A stretch of 43,289 nt of DNA from the NCBI GenBank assembly GCA_946482595.1, contig CAMLSD010000031.1:1-43289 (forward strand), read 5' to 3'. A program made the translations under genes and the position numbers. Position 1 is the stretch's first letter. The number at the start of each line of letters is the position of its first letter. The stretch comes from an uncultured Comamonadaceae bacterium (lineage in GTDB: Bacteria > Pseudomonadota > Gammaproteobacteria > Burkholderiales > Burkholderiaceae). The notes beneath the pieces were generated by a model. The model worked only from the letters and a program-made list of their open reading frames with translations, did not search any database and was not told the origin of the DNA. Positions 9,684 to 19,179 of the stretch are shown piece after piece.

Positions 9684-10811
9684 TCAGGTCTCGATCGGGA
9701 TCTGCAGCGTGGCCACGGTGCCCTGACCGGACTCGGCTGCGGCCAGCGTGAGCTGCGCGCCTGCGCCATACAGGGTGGCGAGTCGCTGGCGCACCTGGGT
9801 CAGGCCAAAACCGCCGGCGGCGGCGTCCGCCGGGCTGCCAGGGCTTGCTCCCAGGCCGACGCCGGTGTCGTGCACCTGCAGCACAAGCACACGCCCCTCA
9901 CGCCTGGCTGTCACATCGATGCGCCCTCCCTGCAGGCTGGGCTCGATGCCATGCTTGATGGCATTTTCGACCAGGGGTTGCAGCAGCAGCGTGGGGACCG
10001 GCAGGTCGGCCAGATCGGCTGGCAGATCGAGGTGGCATTGCAGTCGGTTGCCCATGCGCACCTGCATGAGGTCGAGGTAGTCGGCCGTGCGCGAGAACTC
10101 GGCATGCAGCGGATGCCGGATGCTGCGCGACGCGCTCAGCGTGGCCCGCAGGAAGGCGATCAGGCGATCGAGCATCGCCTGTGCGCGCGGGGGATCCAGG
10201 GCGATCAGCACGCGCAGGTTGGCCAGGGTGTTGAACAGCATGTGGGGTTCAAGCTGGGATTCGAGCAGCTTGAGCTGGGTCTCCGCCGCCAGGCGCCGGG
10301 CTTCCTCCGCCTGGGCCACATGGTGGGCGAGCAGGCCGCGCGAATAGTAGTAGTAGCTGAAGCTCACGCCGGCCATCACCGTGAAGCCCAGGATCGCCAG
10401 CAGTGCGCGTGGGGACTGGCGCGCCAGCTCCCAGGTCGAGTTGCCGCTGTACCAGTCGCCCACGGCGGTGCCGGCAAGGTAGCCCAGCATGATGCCGCCC
10501 AGCACCAGCGCCGGTGCCCGCCAGCCCGTGGGAAAGCGCTGGGCGCGTGTGGGCACGAGCCACACGCGCCCGCCGTCGATCAGGCACCAGGTCGACAGTG
10601 AGATCGCCAGCGAATAGACCCACTGGTGGTCGAAATCGCGATACCCGTGAGCCAGCCACATGCCCAGCGCGATCACATTGCCGATGACGAACACGATCGA
10701 GGCGCGCACGGCCAGCACGCGGGCCTGCGCGGCGTAGGCTTCGGCCCGGCTCACGACGGGCTCCGGCATTGCCGGGGGCGGCAGGGTGGGCAAGGGGGTT
10801 TGCGAAGACAT
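9684..10811 (-). CDS. LytS/YehU-type sensor histidine kinase
   Basis: A 375-residue membrane kinase. Residues 1-25 are Pro-rich. Three or four membrane helices follow (about 30-145). Next is a short coiled linker, then a His_kinase domain with the phospho-accepting His in LEPHMLFNTLANL (the usual form is NPHFLFN, so the residue before PH is E here), the N-box LLLQPLVENAIKHGIE, and a HATPase with DTGVGL and GFGLTQVRQRL. There is no separate extracellular sensor domain, so it probably senses something in or at the membrane. The ATG at 10811 lies four bases beyond the stop of the DUF2306 gene, which makes a three-gene operon with that gene and the LytTR regulator. Confidence 0.93.
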   Translation of the reverse strand: MSSQTPLPTLPPPAMPEPVVSRAEAYAAQARVLAVRASIVFVIGNVIALGMWLAHGYRDFDHQWVYSLAISLSTWCLIDGGRVWLVPTRAQRFPTGWRAPALVLGGIMLGYLAGTAVGDWYSGNSTWELARQSPRALLAILGFTVMAGVSFSYYYYSRGLLAHHVAQAEEARRLAAETQLKLLESQLEPHMLFNTLANLRVLIALDPPRAQAMLDRLIAFLRATLSASRSIRHPLHAEFSRTADYLDLMQVRMGNRLQCHLDLPADLADLPVPTLLLQPLVENAIKHGIEPSLQGGRIDVTARREGRVLVLQVHDTGVGLGASPGSPADAAAGGFGLTQVRQRLATLYGAGAQLTLAAAESGQGTVATLQIPIET

Positions 10812-10815
10812 GGGC

Positions 10816-11226
10816 TCAGACGATACCGAGCCAATGGTGCCAGACCAGGCGGCCCAGGTAGCGATTGGGCAGCAGCGCAAAGCTGCCGGCCAGCACACAG
10901 CCGCCGACATAGGCCGACCACATCGACAGCCGATGTGCGGCAATGCGTCGGTGCGCAATGTGCCAGATGCCGCTGCCCACGCCCAGAAAGGTCATCACGG
11001 TGAGCAGGTGGATCGGGGTGTAGCCGGCGATGTTGGGCAGGCGGTAGTCGCGGATGAACAGGCTGCTCACGGCGGCGGCCAGCATCAGGGTGACCCAGGC
11101 ATATCCGGTGGCGCGATGCAGCCGTGACCCTTTGCGGGCCGTCAGCGCGAACGGACCCAGCACGATGGCGCAGGTGGCCACGATCAGGTGGAACGAGATG
11201 GCAGGCGACAGGCTGGCGAGTGACAT
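10816..11226 (-). CDS. DUF2306 family membrane protein
   Basis: A 136-residue membrane protein with about four helices. The segment ARKGSRLHRATGYAWVTLML is typical of DUF2306 (PF10067), and there are further conserved-looking His at HLLTVMTF, IWHIAHRR and AAHRLSMWSAY. The pattern of paired intramembrane His recalls small haem or quinone membrane proteins, but no biochemical role is established that I know of. It is the first gene of an operon with a LytS-like kinase (start four bases after its stop) and a LytTR regulator. This suggests it either supplies a signal to that kinase or is a target of the system placed beside it. Confidence 0.8.
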   Translation of the reverse strand: MSLASLSPAISFHLIVATCAIVLGPFALTARKGSRLHRATGYAWVTLMLAAAVSSLFIRDYRLPNIAGYTPIHLLTVMTFLGVGSGIWHIAHRRIAAHRLSMWSAYVGGCVLAGSFALLPNRYLGRLVWHHWLGIV

Positions 11227-11384
11227 GGTCGAAGGCGGTGGGGTGGCGATGGCCGCACTGTGCCGAGCTGTCCGCAGGCTGCCCAGCGCGGCGGGACGAA
11301 GCGCCGCGCCGAAGGTGCGAAACGTCGGGTGGCGGGCGTGAAATGCAGCCGATCGGGTCCGGCACGTGGCGCCGCTGCGGTGGG

Positions 11385-11870
11385 TCAGCTGCCCTGCAAC
11401 CGCTGGCGCAGCGCCTCGATACGCTGCCGGTTCACGCCCAGGTCGCTGCGCCCCAGCCGGGATGCCGAGCGCACGTGGATCACGCCCTCATCGGCGGCGA
11501 GCAGGAACTCGGCGTCGTCGACGAACCTCAGCCAGCGGGTGGTGTAGGTCACATGGAGGTAACCCGGCTCGCGGTGCACGATGGTCGCGCCCGGCGTGGC
11601 CGCGATGGCCTCGGCCAGCCGGTCGAAGGCGGCCTGCGGATCGCCTTGCAGCGGCAGCGGAGCGATCATCGCCTGTTCGCGCATCGGGTGCTGCGGATAC
11701 AGCCGCGCCTGGCTGCTCACGCTGTTGGGCGTGAGCGACGGCGGCTTGAGGCGCCCGTCGCGCACGCCCAGATCCTCGGGCATGCGGCCCTGCAGCGCGC
11801 CGGACAGGACCGCCGCGACGGCCAGGGCCAGGCAGCCAAGCAGTGCCCAGAGCAGGTGGATGGTGCGCAT
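11385..11870 (-). CDS. DUF1499 family membrane-anchored protein
   Basis: A 161-residue protein with one N-terminal hydrophobic segment (about 4-26) that may be a signal anchor or signal peptide. A soluble domain follows with the DUF1499 hallmarks: the NSVSSQ motif near residue 50, LHVTYTTRWLRFVDDAEFLL, and RSASRLGRSDLGVNRQRIEALR. The family is widespread in Proteobacteria and plastids and has no settled function. The ATG at 11870 was chosen because it begins the hydrophobic segment; the longer open frame upstream is antisense to the next gene's tail. It lies 22 bases downstream of the YjgR-like gene on the same strand, so the two are probably co-transcribed. Confidence 0.85.
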   Translation of the reverse strand: MRTIHLLWALLGCLALAVAAVLSGALQGRMPEDLGVRDGRLKPPSLTPNSVSSQARLYPQHPMREQAMIAPLPLQGDPQAAFDRLAEAIAATPGATIVHREPGYLHVTYTTRWLRFVDDAEFLLAADEGVIHVRSASRLGRSDLGVNRQRIEALRQRLQGS

Positions 11871-11892
11871 CGGGCCGTGGTGCGTGCCAGCC

Positions 11893-13449
11893 TCAGCGCC
11901 GCTTGCCGCCACCGAGCAGGCTGCCGAGCACCCCGCGGATGATCTCGCGGCCGACGCTGCTGCCGATCGAGCGGGCCGCCGACTTCGCCAGTGCATCGAC
12001 CACCCCTTCGCGGCGGCCACCGCGCGGCCCGGTGGAGCCGAACAGCACGTCACCCAGGCCGCCGAACATGCCCGACCCCTGGGAGGAGGGCTGGCCTGCC
12101 GGGCGCTGGCCGGCCGCCTGTTCGGCTTCCCGTGCGAGGCTTTCACCGGCATTCGCCGATTCATTGGCCCGGCCGCGCAGCTTCTCGTAGGCCGATTCGC
12201 GGTCGACCGTCTTTTCATAGACGCCAGCCACCAGGGACGTCTTCACCAGGGCGCTGCGCTGCTCGGGCGTGATCGGGCCGATCTGGCTGCCGGGCGGCAG
12301 CACGAACACCCGCTGCGTGACGCTCGGGCGGCCCTTTTCGTCGAGAAAGCTCACCAGCGCCTCGCCGACGGCCAGATCGGTGATCGCCGCTTCGATGTCC
12401 AGGCCCGGATTGGCGCGCATCGTGCTCGCGGCACTCTTGACGGCTTTCTGGTCGCGCGGTGTGAAGGCCCGCAGCGCATGCTGGACGCGATTGCCGAGCT
12501 GGGCCAGCACCGTGTCAGGCACGTCCAGCGGGTTCTGCGTGACGAAATACACGCCGACCCCCTTGGAGCGGACCAGACGCACGACCAGTTCGATGCGCTC
12601 GACCAGCGCCTTCGGTGCATCGTTGAACAGCAGGTGGGCCTCGTCAAAGAAGAACACGAGCTTGGGTTTGTCGAGGTCGCCCACCTCGGGCAGGGTCTCG
12701 AACAGTTCGGACAGCATCCACAGCAGGAAGGTCGCGTACAGCCGTGGCGCGTTCATCAGCTTGTCGGCCGCCAGGATGTTGATCACGCCGCGAGGCTGGC
12801 CGTCGACCCGGTCGGTCTGCATGAAGTCGGCGATGTCCAGCATCGGCTCGCCGAAGAAGCGGTCGCCGCCCTGTTCCTCGATCTGCAGCAGGCCGCGCTG
12901 GATTGCGCCCACGCTGGCCGCGCTGATGTTGCCGTATTCGGTCGTGAATTCCTTCGCGTTTTCGCCGACGTACTGGAGCATGGCGCGCAGGTCTTTCAGG
13001 TCGAGCAGCGCCAGCCCGTCGTCGTCGGCGATCTTGAACACGAGCGACAACACCCCCTGCTGGATCTCGTTCAGGTCCAGCATGCGGCCCAGCAGCAAGG
13101 GGCCCATGTCGGAGACCGTCGCCCGCACCGGGTGGCCCTGCTCGCCAAAGACGTCCCACAGCGTGGTCGGGCAGCGCATGGGCTCGGGGGGTGTCAGGCC
13201 ACGGTCCTTCAGGATCTGGGCCACCTTGGCCGGCAAGGCGCCTTGCTGCGAGATGCCGGTGAGGTCACCCTTCACGTCGGCCATGAACACCGGCACGCCG
13301 ATGCGCGAAAAGCTCTCGGCCAGCGTCTGCAGGGTGATCGTCTTGCCGGTGCCGGTGGCGCCGGTGATGAGGCCGTGGCGATTCGCCAGCGCCGGCAACA
13401 GATGGCACTCGGTCTCACCGTGCCTGGCAACAAGGATGGGGTCGGCCAT
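11893..13449 (-). CDS. DUF853 / YjgR-like HerA-related ATPase
   Basis: A 518-residue P-loop ATPase of the HerA/FtsK superfamily. Walker A is GATGTGKT near residues 29-36, followed by [15 protein letters not shown], a strong YjgR signature. Walker B is [12 protein letters not shown] near 262-273, and the Q-rich sensor is [13 protein letters not shown]. The C-terminus (about 400-518) is a low-complexity Ala/Gly/Gln/Arg linker ending in a helix and a basic tail (LLGGGKRR). E. coli YjgR is a conserved but poorly characterised ATPase; HerA relatives pump or remodel DNA. No NurA nuclease or defence partner is next to it, so I regard it as the housekeeping YjgR type. It is divergent from the YebC-family gene. 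Confidence 0.9.
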   Translation of the reverse strand: MADPILVARHGETECHLLPALANRHGLITGATGTGKTITLQTLAESFSRIGVPVFMADVKGDLTGISQQGALPAKVAQILKDRGLTPPEPMRCPTTLWDVFGEQGHPVRATVSDMGPLLLGRMLDLNEIQQGVLSLVFKIADDDGLALLDLKDLRAMLQYVGENAKEFTTEYGNISAASVGAIQRGLLQIEEQGGDRFFGEPMLDIADFMQTDRVDGQPRGVINILAADKLMNAPRLYATFLLWMLSELFETLPEVGDLDKPKLVFFFDEAHLLFNDAPKALVERIELVVRLVRSKGVGVYFVTQNPLDVPDTVLAQLGNRVQHALRAFTPRDQKAVKSAASTMRANPGLDIEAAITDLAVGEALVSFLDEKGRPSVTQRVFVLPPGSQIGPITPEQRSALVKTSLVAGVYEKTVDRESAYEKLRGRANESANAGESLAREAEQAAGQRPAGQPSSQGSGMFGGLGDVLFGSTGPRGGRREGVVDALAKSAARSIGSSVGREIIRGVLGSLLGGGKRR

Positions 13450-13470
13450 GGGTCCCTCGGGTCGGAGCGG

Positions 13471-13476
13471 TAAAAT
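13471..13476 (+). promoter_or_regulatory. possible -10 element for the YebC-family operon
   Basis: TAAAAT in the 119-base divergent gap, 93 bases before the ATG of the YebC-family gene. The expected -35 region does not match TTGACA, so confidence is low. Confidence 0.3.
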
Positions 13477-13568
13477 TGCAGTCTATCCAAGAATCAGGCA
13501 CATCCCGCGGCCGGTTCCACCACTTGCCGCCGGGGCGCGGCGACGCACACTCCAGGAGCTTTCTGACC

Positions 13569-14294
13569 ATGGCCGGACATTCCAAATGGGCCAACATCCA
13601 ACATCGCAAAGGCCGCCAGGACGAGAAGCGCGGCAAGGTCTGGACGCGTGTGATCCGGGAAATCATGGTTGCCGCCCGCCAGGGAGGGGGTGACCTTTCC
13701 GCCAATCCGCGGCTGCGGCTGGCCGTGGACAAGGCCAAGGCGGCCAACATGCCGGCCGACACCGTCAAGCGCAACATCGACAAGGCCACCGGCAACCTCG
13801 AAGGCGTGAGCTACGAGGAAATCCGCTATGAGGGCTATGGCATCGGGGGGGCTGCGATCATCGTCGACACGATGACCGACAACCGGGTGCGCACCGTGGC
13901 CGAGGTCCGGCATGCGTTCAGCAAGCATGGCGGCAACCTGGGCACCGACGGCTCGGTGGCCTTCCAGTTCAAGCACTGCGGGCAGTTCGTGTTCGCCCCG
14001 GGCACCAGTGAAGACAAGGTCATGGAGGTGGCGCTGGAAGCCGGCGCCGAGGACGTGATCACTGACGACGACGGCGCGATCGAGGTCGTGTGTGCGCCGG
14101 GCGACTTCGAGGCCGTCAAGGAGGCCCTGGAGTCCGCCGGTCTGAAGCCCGAGGTGGCCGAGGTCACCATGCGGGCCGAGAACACGGTCGAGTTGTCCGG
14201 CGACGATGCCGTGCGCATGCAGAAGATCCTGGACGTCCTCGAGGACCTGGACGACGTCCAGGAGGTCTATCACAACGCGGTGATCAACGAATGA
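13569..14294 (+). CDS. YebC/PmpR-family regulatory protein
   Basis: A 241-residue protein with the unmistakable start [18 protein letters not shown], the N-terminal helical domain (about 1-75), the central [25 protein letters not shown] segment and the third domain ending DVQEVYHN. YebC/TACO1-family proteins were described as DNA-binding regulators (PmpR). More recent work ties some members to translation of proline-rich stretches on the ribosome; which applies here cannot be told from sequence. The start has AGGAG upstream. It heads the plus-strand housekeeping run, and its stop overlaps the purD start as ATGA, so purD translation is coupled to it. Confidence 0.95.
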   Translation: MAGHSKWANIQHRKGRQDEKRGKVWTRVIREIMVAARQGGGDLSANPRLRLAVDKAKAANMPADTVKRNIDKATGNLEGVSYEEIRYEGYGIGGAAIIVDTMTDNRVRTVAEVRHAFSKHGGNLGTDGSVAFQFKHCGQFVFAPGTSEDKVMEVALEAGAEDVITDDDGAIEVVCAPGDFEAVKEALESAGLKPEVAEVTMRAENTVELSGDDAVRMQKILDVLEDLDDVQEVYHNAVINE

Positions 14295-15571
14295 AGGTCC
14301 TTGTCATCGGATCGGGCGGGCGCGAACACGCGCTGGCCTGGAAACTGGCCCAGTCGCCCAAGGTCCAGACGGTGTTCGTGGCGCCTGGCAACGGCGGCAC
14401 GGCACTGGACTCCCGGCTGCGTAACGTTGACCTGAGCTCGCCGGCCGAACTCGCCGACTTCGCCCAGGCCGAGAAGATCGGTGTCACCGTCGTGGGGCCG
14501 GAAGGGCCGCTTGCGGCCGGCGTGGTCGACGTCTTCCGCGCGCGCGGGTTGCGCATCTTCGGCCCCACGCAGGCGGCGGCCCAGCTTGAAAGCTCCAAGG
14601 CGTTCGCCAAGGACTTCATGCGCCGCCACCGCATTCCCACCGCGGCCTACGAAACCTTCACCGACGCGGCGGCAGCCCATGCCTACGTCGATGCCATGGG
14701 CGCACCGATCGTCATCAAGGCCGATGGCCTGGCGGCCGGCAAGGGTGTGGTGGTGGCCACCACGCTCGAAGAAGCGCACGAGGCCGTCGACTGGATGCTG
14801 CTCGACAACAAGCTCGGCGTGCAGCACAACGCCGGCGGCGCGCGAGTGGTGATCGAGGAGTTCCTGCGCGGCGAGGAAGCCAGCTTCATCGTCATGTGCG
14901 ACGGCAAGAACGTCGTGGCGCTGGCCACCAGCCAGGACCACAAGCGGCTGCTTGACGGTGACCTCGGGCCCAACACCGGTGGCATGGGAGCGTACTCGCC
15001 TGCGCCGGTGGTCACACCCAACGTGCATGCCAAGGCGATGCAGGAGATCATCCTGCCGACCGTTGCCGGCATGGCGCGTGACGGCATTCCGTTCACCGGC
15101 TTCCTGTACGCCGGGCTGATGATCGACGAACAGGGCGTGCCCAAGACGCTCGAGTTCAACTGCCGCATGGGCGACCCCGAAACCCAGCCGATCATGATGC
15201 GTCTGAAGACCGACCTGCTGGACGTGCTGCTGGCCGCGACCGACGGCACGCTCGACCGCATCGAGCTGCAATGGGACCGCCGGGTGGCGCTGGGTGTCGT
15301 GATGGCGGCCGCAGGCTACCCGCTGCAGCCGCGCAAGGGCGACGTCGTGACCGGACTGCCGCCCGAGCAGGCCGACGCGATGGTCTTCCACGCCGGCACC
15401 ACCACCCAGGACGGCCGCACCAGCGTGACCGGCGGGCGGGTGCTGTGCGTGACGGCACTGGGCGATTCGGTGCGTACGGCGCAGCAGCGCGCCTACCAGG
15501 TGCTGCAGGGCGTGCACTTCGACGGCATGCAGTTCCGCAACGACATCGGCCATCGGGCGATCAAGCGATGA
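14291..15571 (+). CDS. purD: phosphoribosylamine-glycine ligase
   Basis: A 426-residue cytoplasmic ATP-grasp enzyme that joins phosphoribosylamine and glycine to give GAR, the second step of de novo purine synthesis. The start [19 protein letters not shown] is diagnostic. The ATP-grasp parts include [30 protein letters not shown] and the metal/substrate segment [18 protein letters not shown]. Length matches the family (about 425). The ATG overlaps the preceding TGA (ATGA). hemF follows after 37 bases and continues the operon. There is no purH beside it, unlike in enteric bacteria. Confidence 0.97.
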   Translation: MKVLVIGSGGREHALAWKLAQSPKVQTVFVAPGNGGTALDSRLRNVDLSSPAELADFAQAEKIGVTVVGPEGPLAAGVVDVFRARGLRIFGPTQAAAQLESSKAFAKDFMRRHRIPTAAYETFTDAAAAHAYVDAMGAPIVIKADGLAAGKGVVVATTLEEAHEAVDWMLLDNKLGVQHNAGGARVVIEEFLRGEEASFIVMCDGKNVVALATSQDHKRLLDGDLGPNTGGMGAYSPAPVVTPNVHAKAMQEIILPTVAGMARDGIPFTGFLYAGLMIDEQGVPKTLEFNCRMGDPETQPIMMRLKTDLLDVLLAATDGTLDRIELQWDRRVALGVVMAAAGYPLQPRKGDVVTGLPPEQADAMVFHAGTTTQDGRTSVTGGRVLCVTALGDSVRTAQQRAYQVLQGVHFDGMQFRNDIGHRAIKR

Positions 15572-15608
15572 ACCGGCTCCGACTCGCTCTGCGCATCGAC
15601 TGAACCCC

Positions 15609-16541
15609 ATGGACACCCAGGACGTTCGTACCTACCTGCTGGGCCTGCAGGACCGCATCATCTCTGCACTCGAGGCAGCCGACGGGCAGCCCTTCGTGCG
15701 CGACGCCTGGACACGCGCGCCCGGCGAGCGACTGCAGGGCGACGGCGTGTCGCGCCTGGTCGAAGAGGGCGGGCTCTTCGAGCGGGGCGGCTGCAACTTC
15801 TCGCACGTCAAGGGGCCCCAGCTGCCACCGTCGGCGACGCAGCACCGGCCGGAGCTGGCCGGCGCGCCGTTCGAGGCCATGGGCGTGTCGCTGGTGCTGC
15901 ACCCGCGCAATCCCCATGTGCCGACCGTGCACATGAACGTGCGCATGCTGGCCGCGCTGCCGCCCGGGCGCGAGCCGGTCACCTGGTTCGGCGGCGGCAT
16001 GGACCTCACGCCCTACTACGGCGTCGAGGACGACGCGGTGCATTTCCACCGCAGTTGCGAAGCAGCCCTGGCGCCGTTCGGCAGCGACAAATACCCCCGC
16101 TTCAAGCGCTGGTGCGACGAGTACTTCTATCTGAAGCACCGCCAGGAGCCGCGCGGCGTGGGCGGCATCTTCTATGACGACTTCAACGAGGGCGATGCAG
16201 ACTTCGGGTTTGCCATGACGCGCAGCGTGGGCGACGCCTTCCTGGGCGCCTACCTGCCCATCGTCGAGCGCCGGCGCGACCAGCCCTACACCGAGGCCGA
16301 ACGCGACTTCCAGGCCTACCGGCGTGGCCGCTATGTCGAGTTCAACCTCGTCTGGGACCGCGGCACCCTGTTCGGCCTGCAGTCTGGCGGGCGGACCGAA
16401 TCGATCCTGATGTCGATGCCGCCGGTGGTGCGCTGGCGCTATGACTGGCATCCGGCGCAGGGGACACCCGAGGCCCGGCTGTACCAGGACTTCCTGCGTC
16501 CGCGCCGCTGGACCGAGCCCGGCGCGCCCGCCGAGGCCTGA
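15609..16541 (+). CDS. hemF: oxygen-dependent coproporphyrinogen III oxidase
   Basis: A 310-residue enzyme that uses O2 to decarboxylate two propionates of coproporphyrinogen III to protoporphyrinogen IX in haem synthesis. Diagnostic segments are the [20 protein letters not shown] region, [42 protein letters not shown] and the C-terminal [34 protein letters not shown]. Length is normal for HemF. Its presence shows that the organism can make haem aerobically. It lies between purD and nadD in the order usual for Burkholderiales, with short gaps on both sides. Confidence 0.97.
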   Translation: MDTQDVRTYLLGLQDRIISALEAADGQPFVRDAWTRAPGERLQGDGVSRLVEEGGLFERGGCNFSHVKGPQLPPSATQHRPELAGAPFEAMGVSLVLHPRNPHVPTVHMNVRMLAALPPGREPVTWFGGGMDLTPYYGVEDDAVHFHRSCEAALAPFGSDKYPRFKRWCDEYFYLKHRQEPRGVGGIFYDDFNEGDADFGFAMTRSVGDAFLGAYLPIVERRRDQPYTEAERDFQAYRRGRYVEFNLVWDRGTLFGLQSGGRTESILMSMPPVVRWRYDWHPAQGTPEARLYQDFLRPRRWTEPGAPAEA

Positions 16542-16568
16542 CGCCACATCGCCCGAGGATTGCCGCTC

Positions 16569-17201
16569 ATGCGCATCGGCCTGTACGGGGGCAGTTTCGA
16601 TCCCGTTCATAATGCGCACCTGGCGCTGGCCCGGTGTGCGCTCGTGACGCTCAAGCTGGACGAGCTGCACTGGATCCCGGCGGGCCGGCCGTGGCAGAAG
16701 GCGTCCGGGCCGGGCGCACGTCGCCTGGCCGATGCCCTCGATCGGGCTGCGATGGTGGGTCTGGCCATCGATGGTGAAGACCGCTTCGTGCTGAACACCA
16801 CCGAGGTCGACCGTGACGGGCCGAGCTACACCATCGACACCGTGCGCGAACTCCAGGACAGCCTGGCCGATGCGCAGGTGTTCCTGGTGATCGGCCAGGA
16901 CCAGTACAACCGGCTGCACACCTGGCGCGCATGGCGCGAGCTGCTCGAGCGGGTCACCCTGGCGGTGGCAGCGCGCGGCGGCAGCACCTTGCAGGCCCCG
17001 CCCGAACTGGCGGCCGTGCCGCATCGGGCCGTGATGCTCCCGATGCCCCGCATGGACATTTCATCCACCGCGATCCGCGCTCACCTGGCCCAAGGGGGCG
17101 CGGCCGCCGATCTGGTTCCTGCCCTAGTGCCGGAGGCAGTCGCACGCTATATTGACCAGCACCGGCTGTACGCCGGTGACCTTAACCCGCCCCGGAGCTG
17201 A
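16569..17201 (+). CDS. nadD: nicotinate-nucleotide adenylyltransferase
   Basis: A 210-residue cytoplasmic enzyme that makes deamido-NAD from nicotinate mononucleotide and ATP. It shows the nucleotidyltransferase GGSFDPVHNAHL motif at 8-19 and the C-terminal ISSTAIRAHL motif of the HIGH/ISSTxxR family. GAGGA lies about ten bases before the ATG at 16569. An in-frame TTG three codons upstream is possible but less likely, since the family starts MRIGLYGG. Its TGA is directly followed by the rsfS ATG, so the two are coupled; nadD-rsfS adjacency is conserved across many bacteria. Confidence 0.95.
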   Translation: MRIGLYGGSFDPVHNAHLALARCALVTLKLDELHWIPAGRPWQKASGPGARRLADALDRAAMVGLAIDGEDRFVLNTTEVDRDGPSYTIDTVRELQDSLADAQVFLVIGQDQYNRLHTWRAWRELLERVTLAVAARGGSTLQAPPELAAVPHRAVMLPMPRMDISSTAIRAHLAQGGAAADLVPALVPEAVARYIDQHRLYAGDLNPPRS

Positions 17202-17969
17202 ATGGACATCCGAAAACTGCAGCGCGCCATCGTCGACGGTCTCGAAGACGTCAAGGCGCAAGACATCGTCATCTTCAATACCGAACACCTGTCGCCGCTT
17301 TTCGAGCGCGTGATCGTGGCGTCGGGCACTTCGAACCGCCAGACCAAGGCCCTTGCGGCCAGTGTGCGCGACGAGGTGAGGAAGCAGGGCTTCCAGGTGA
17401 TGCGCACCGAAGGCGAGGAAAACGGCGAGTGGATCATCGTGGACTGCGGCGCGGCCGTCGCCCACATCATGCAGCCCACCATCCGCCAGTACTACCACCT
17501 CGAAGAGATCTGGGGTGAAAAGCCGGTCAAGATGAAGATCGGCGCGGCCAAGTCCCTGCCCAAGGCTTCGGGCCATGGCGAGGCCGCGGCGTCCGCCAAG
17601 ACGCGCTCGGCCAAGCCGGCCAACCCGGACCCCGCCACGAAGGAAGACGGCAAGAAGGCTCCTGCAAAGAAGGCAGCGGCGAAGAAGGCGACGGCAAAGC
17701 AGCCGGCCGCGCCCTCGCGCACGGCGGCAGCCAAGTCGCCCGCCCGCAAGACGGCAGCCAAGACCTCGGGCACGGCAACGGGCCGCAAGGTTTCGGCTCG
17801 CGCGCCGGTCAGCAAGACGGTGGTGGTCAATGCGCCGGCCAAACCCGTTGCGCGCAAGACAACCGCGGCCAAACCCGCTGCTGCGAAGCCTGCCGCCAAG
17901 GCTGCCGCACCGCGGTCACCGGCCGCCAAGGCCCCTGCCACCAAGACCTCCGCACGCAAGACGCGATGA
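17202..17969 (+). CDS. rsfS: ribosome silencing factor RsfS with long Lys/Ala-rich C-terminal extension
   Basis: The first 115 or so residues are a complete RsfS/Iojap domain ([57 protein letters not shown]). This domain binds ribosomal protein L14 and blocks subunit joining in starvation. The rest, about 138 residues, is a low-complexity basic tail made of AAKK, PAKPA and ARKT repeats, like histone H1 or the HC-type bacterial histones. The usual family length is 105-130 residues, so the tail doubles the protein. It may bind RNA, DNA or rRNA; that is inference. The start abuts the nadD stop, and the stop overlaps the rlmH start (ATGA). Confidence 0.93.
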   Translation: MDIRKLQRAIVDGLEDVKAQDIVIFNTEHLSPLFERVIVASGTSNRQTKALAASVRDEVRKQGFQVMRTEGEENGEWIIVDCGAAVAHIMQPTIRQYYHLEEIWGEKPVKMKIGAAKSLPKASGHGEAAASAKTRSAKPANPDPATKEDGKKAPAKKAAAKKATAKQPAAPSRTAAAKSPARKTAAKTSGTATGRKVSARAPVSKTVVVNAPAKPVARKTTAAKPAAAKPAAKAAAPRSPAAKAPATKTSARKTR

Positions 17970-18433
17970 AACTGGCCATCGTGGCGGTCGGCCAGCGCAT
18001 GCCGTCGTGGGCCGATACCGCCTACGACGACTATGCCAAGCGCTTCCCGCCCGAGCTGCGCCTGGAGCTCAAGGCCGTCAAGACCGAGCCACGCGGCTCC
18101 CGCACGGTCGAAACCCTGATGGCCGCCGAGCGCCAGCGCATCGAGGCGGCGGTGCCCAAAGGGTCGCGCGTGGTCGTGCTGGACGAGCGCGGTGATCGCT
18201 TGACCACCGTGGCCCTGGCCGGGCGACTGAAGGCCTGGATGCACGACGGGCGCGATGTGTGCCTGGTCATCGGTGGTCCGGACGGGCTCGATCCCGCTCT
18301 GCGCGAAGCGGCCGACGAGCGCATCCGGCTGTCCGACATGACCCTGCCGCATGCCTTCGTGCGGGTGCTGCTGGCCGAACAGCTGTACCGGGCCTGGTCG
18401 GTCATGGTGGGCCATCCGTATCATCGCGAGTAA
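17966..18433 (+). CDS. rlmH: 23S rRNA pseudouridine-1915 N3-methyltransferase
   Basis: A 155-residue SPOUT-type methyltransferase (YbeA) that methylates pseudouridine 1915 in helix 69 of 23S rRNA. Motifs seen are [19 protein letters not shown] (the SAM-binding knot) and the C-terminal [29 protein letters not shown], which is diagnostic. Length is exactly that of the family. Its ATG overlaps the rsfS stop by four bases (ATGA), so both ribosome-related genes are made together. maf follows after a 69-base gap. Confidence 0.97.
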   Translation: MKLAIVAVGQRMPSWADTAYDDYAKRFPPELRLELKAVKTEPRGSRTVETLMAAERQRIEAAVPKGSRVVVLDERGDRLTTVALAGRLKAWMHDGRDVCLVIGGPDGLDPALREAADERIRLSDMTLPHAFVRVLLAEQLYRAWSVMVGHPYHRE

Positions 18434-18502
18434 GGTCGCACGCGGCTCGCCAGCCTCTTCGACCACAGGGCCTGTCGCGCCCCCAGCAGGAACCACCCTC
18501 TC

Positions 18503-19123
18503 ATGAGTGCCCACTCTCACTCTCACGAGTTCATCTACCTTGCGTCGCAGAGTCCGCGGCGGCGCCAGCTGCTCGACCAGATCGGTGTCAGGCACGAGCT
18601 GCTGCTGCCCGACGACACCGAAGACGCCGAGTCACTGGAGGCCGTGCACCCCGGCGAGTCGCCGACCGCCTACGTCGAGCGTGTGACCCAGGCCAAGCTC
18701 GCCGCGGCACGCGTGCGCTGGCGCAAGCGGGGCCTGCCGGCGGCGCCCATCCTGTGCTCGGACACCACGGTGGCCTTGGGTCGCCAGATCATGGGCAAGC
18801 CGGCCGATGCCGACCAGGCGCGCGCCATGCTGGCCGAGCTGTCGGGCAACGAGCACCGCGTGATCACGGCGGTGGCCGTGGGCACCGCGCGCCGCACCGA
18901 ACTGCAGGTCAATGTGTCGCGGGTGCGATTCGCCCTGTTGTCGATGGCACAGATCGAGCGCTACGTGGCGTCCGGCGAACCCATGGGCAAGGCCGGCGCC
19001 TATGCGATCCAGAGCCAGGCCGCGGCCTGGATCGAACGCATCAGCGGAAGCTACTCCGGTATCATGGGTTTGCCCCTGTACGAGACAGCCTTGCTGCTGC
19101 AGCGATTCGGCGTGCGGTTCTGA
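18503..19123 (+). CDS. maf: Maf-family nucleotide pyrophosphatase
   Basis: A 206-residue protein of the Maf/HAM1-like fold. The start LASQSPRRRQLLDQIGV is diagnostic. The catalytic Asp lies in CSDTTVALGRQIMGKP, and the C-terminal GSYSGIMGLPLYETALLL follows. These enzymes hydrolyse non-canonical or canonical dNTP/NTP, for example dTTP and UTP for the YhdE type, and the pattern is closer to YhdE than to YceF. A short His-rich N-terminus (MSAHSHSHE) precedes the domain. It is in the nadD-rsfS-rlmH-maf-rng run, which is a conserved order in Burkholderiales. The start carries only a modest RBS (CAGGAA). Confidence 0.93.
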   Translation: MSAHSHSHEFIYLASQSPRRRQLLDQIGVRHELLLPDDTEDAESLEAVHPGESPTAYVERVTQAKLAAARVRWRKRGLPAAPILCSDTTVALGRQIMGKPADADQARAMLAELSGNEHRVITAVAVGTARRTELQVNVSRVRFALLSMAQIERYVASGEPMGKAGAYAIQSQAAAWIERISGSYSGIMGLPLYETALLLQRFGVRF

Positions 19124-19179
19124 TTCCGGCGCGGCCGGCGGCCGCAGCAGGGTGGGGCCCACGACAACTCCGCGAGATC

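Noticed and set aside
11893..13449. HerA-NurA or Hachiman-type defence ATPase
   Set aside because: Motifs match housekeeping YjgR/DUF853, and no nuclease partner is adjacent.
11581..13473. 630-codon open frame antisense to the YjgR-like gene
   Set aside because: Shadow of a gene with clear Walker motifs on the other strand.
17560..17969. CRISPR-like or tandem-repeat array
   Set aside because: The apparent repeats are degenerate Ala/Lys/Pro codons within the rsfS tail, without constant spacers.
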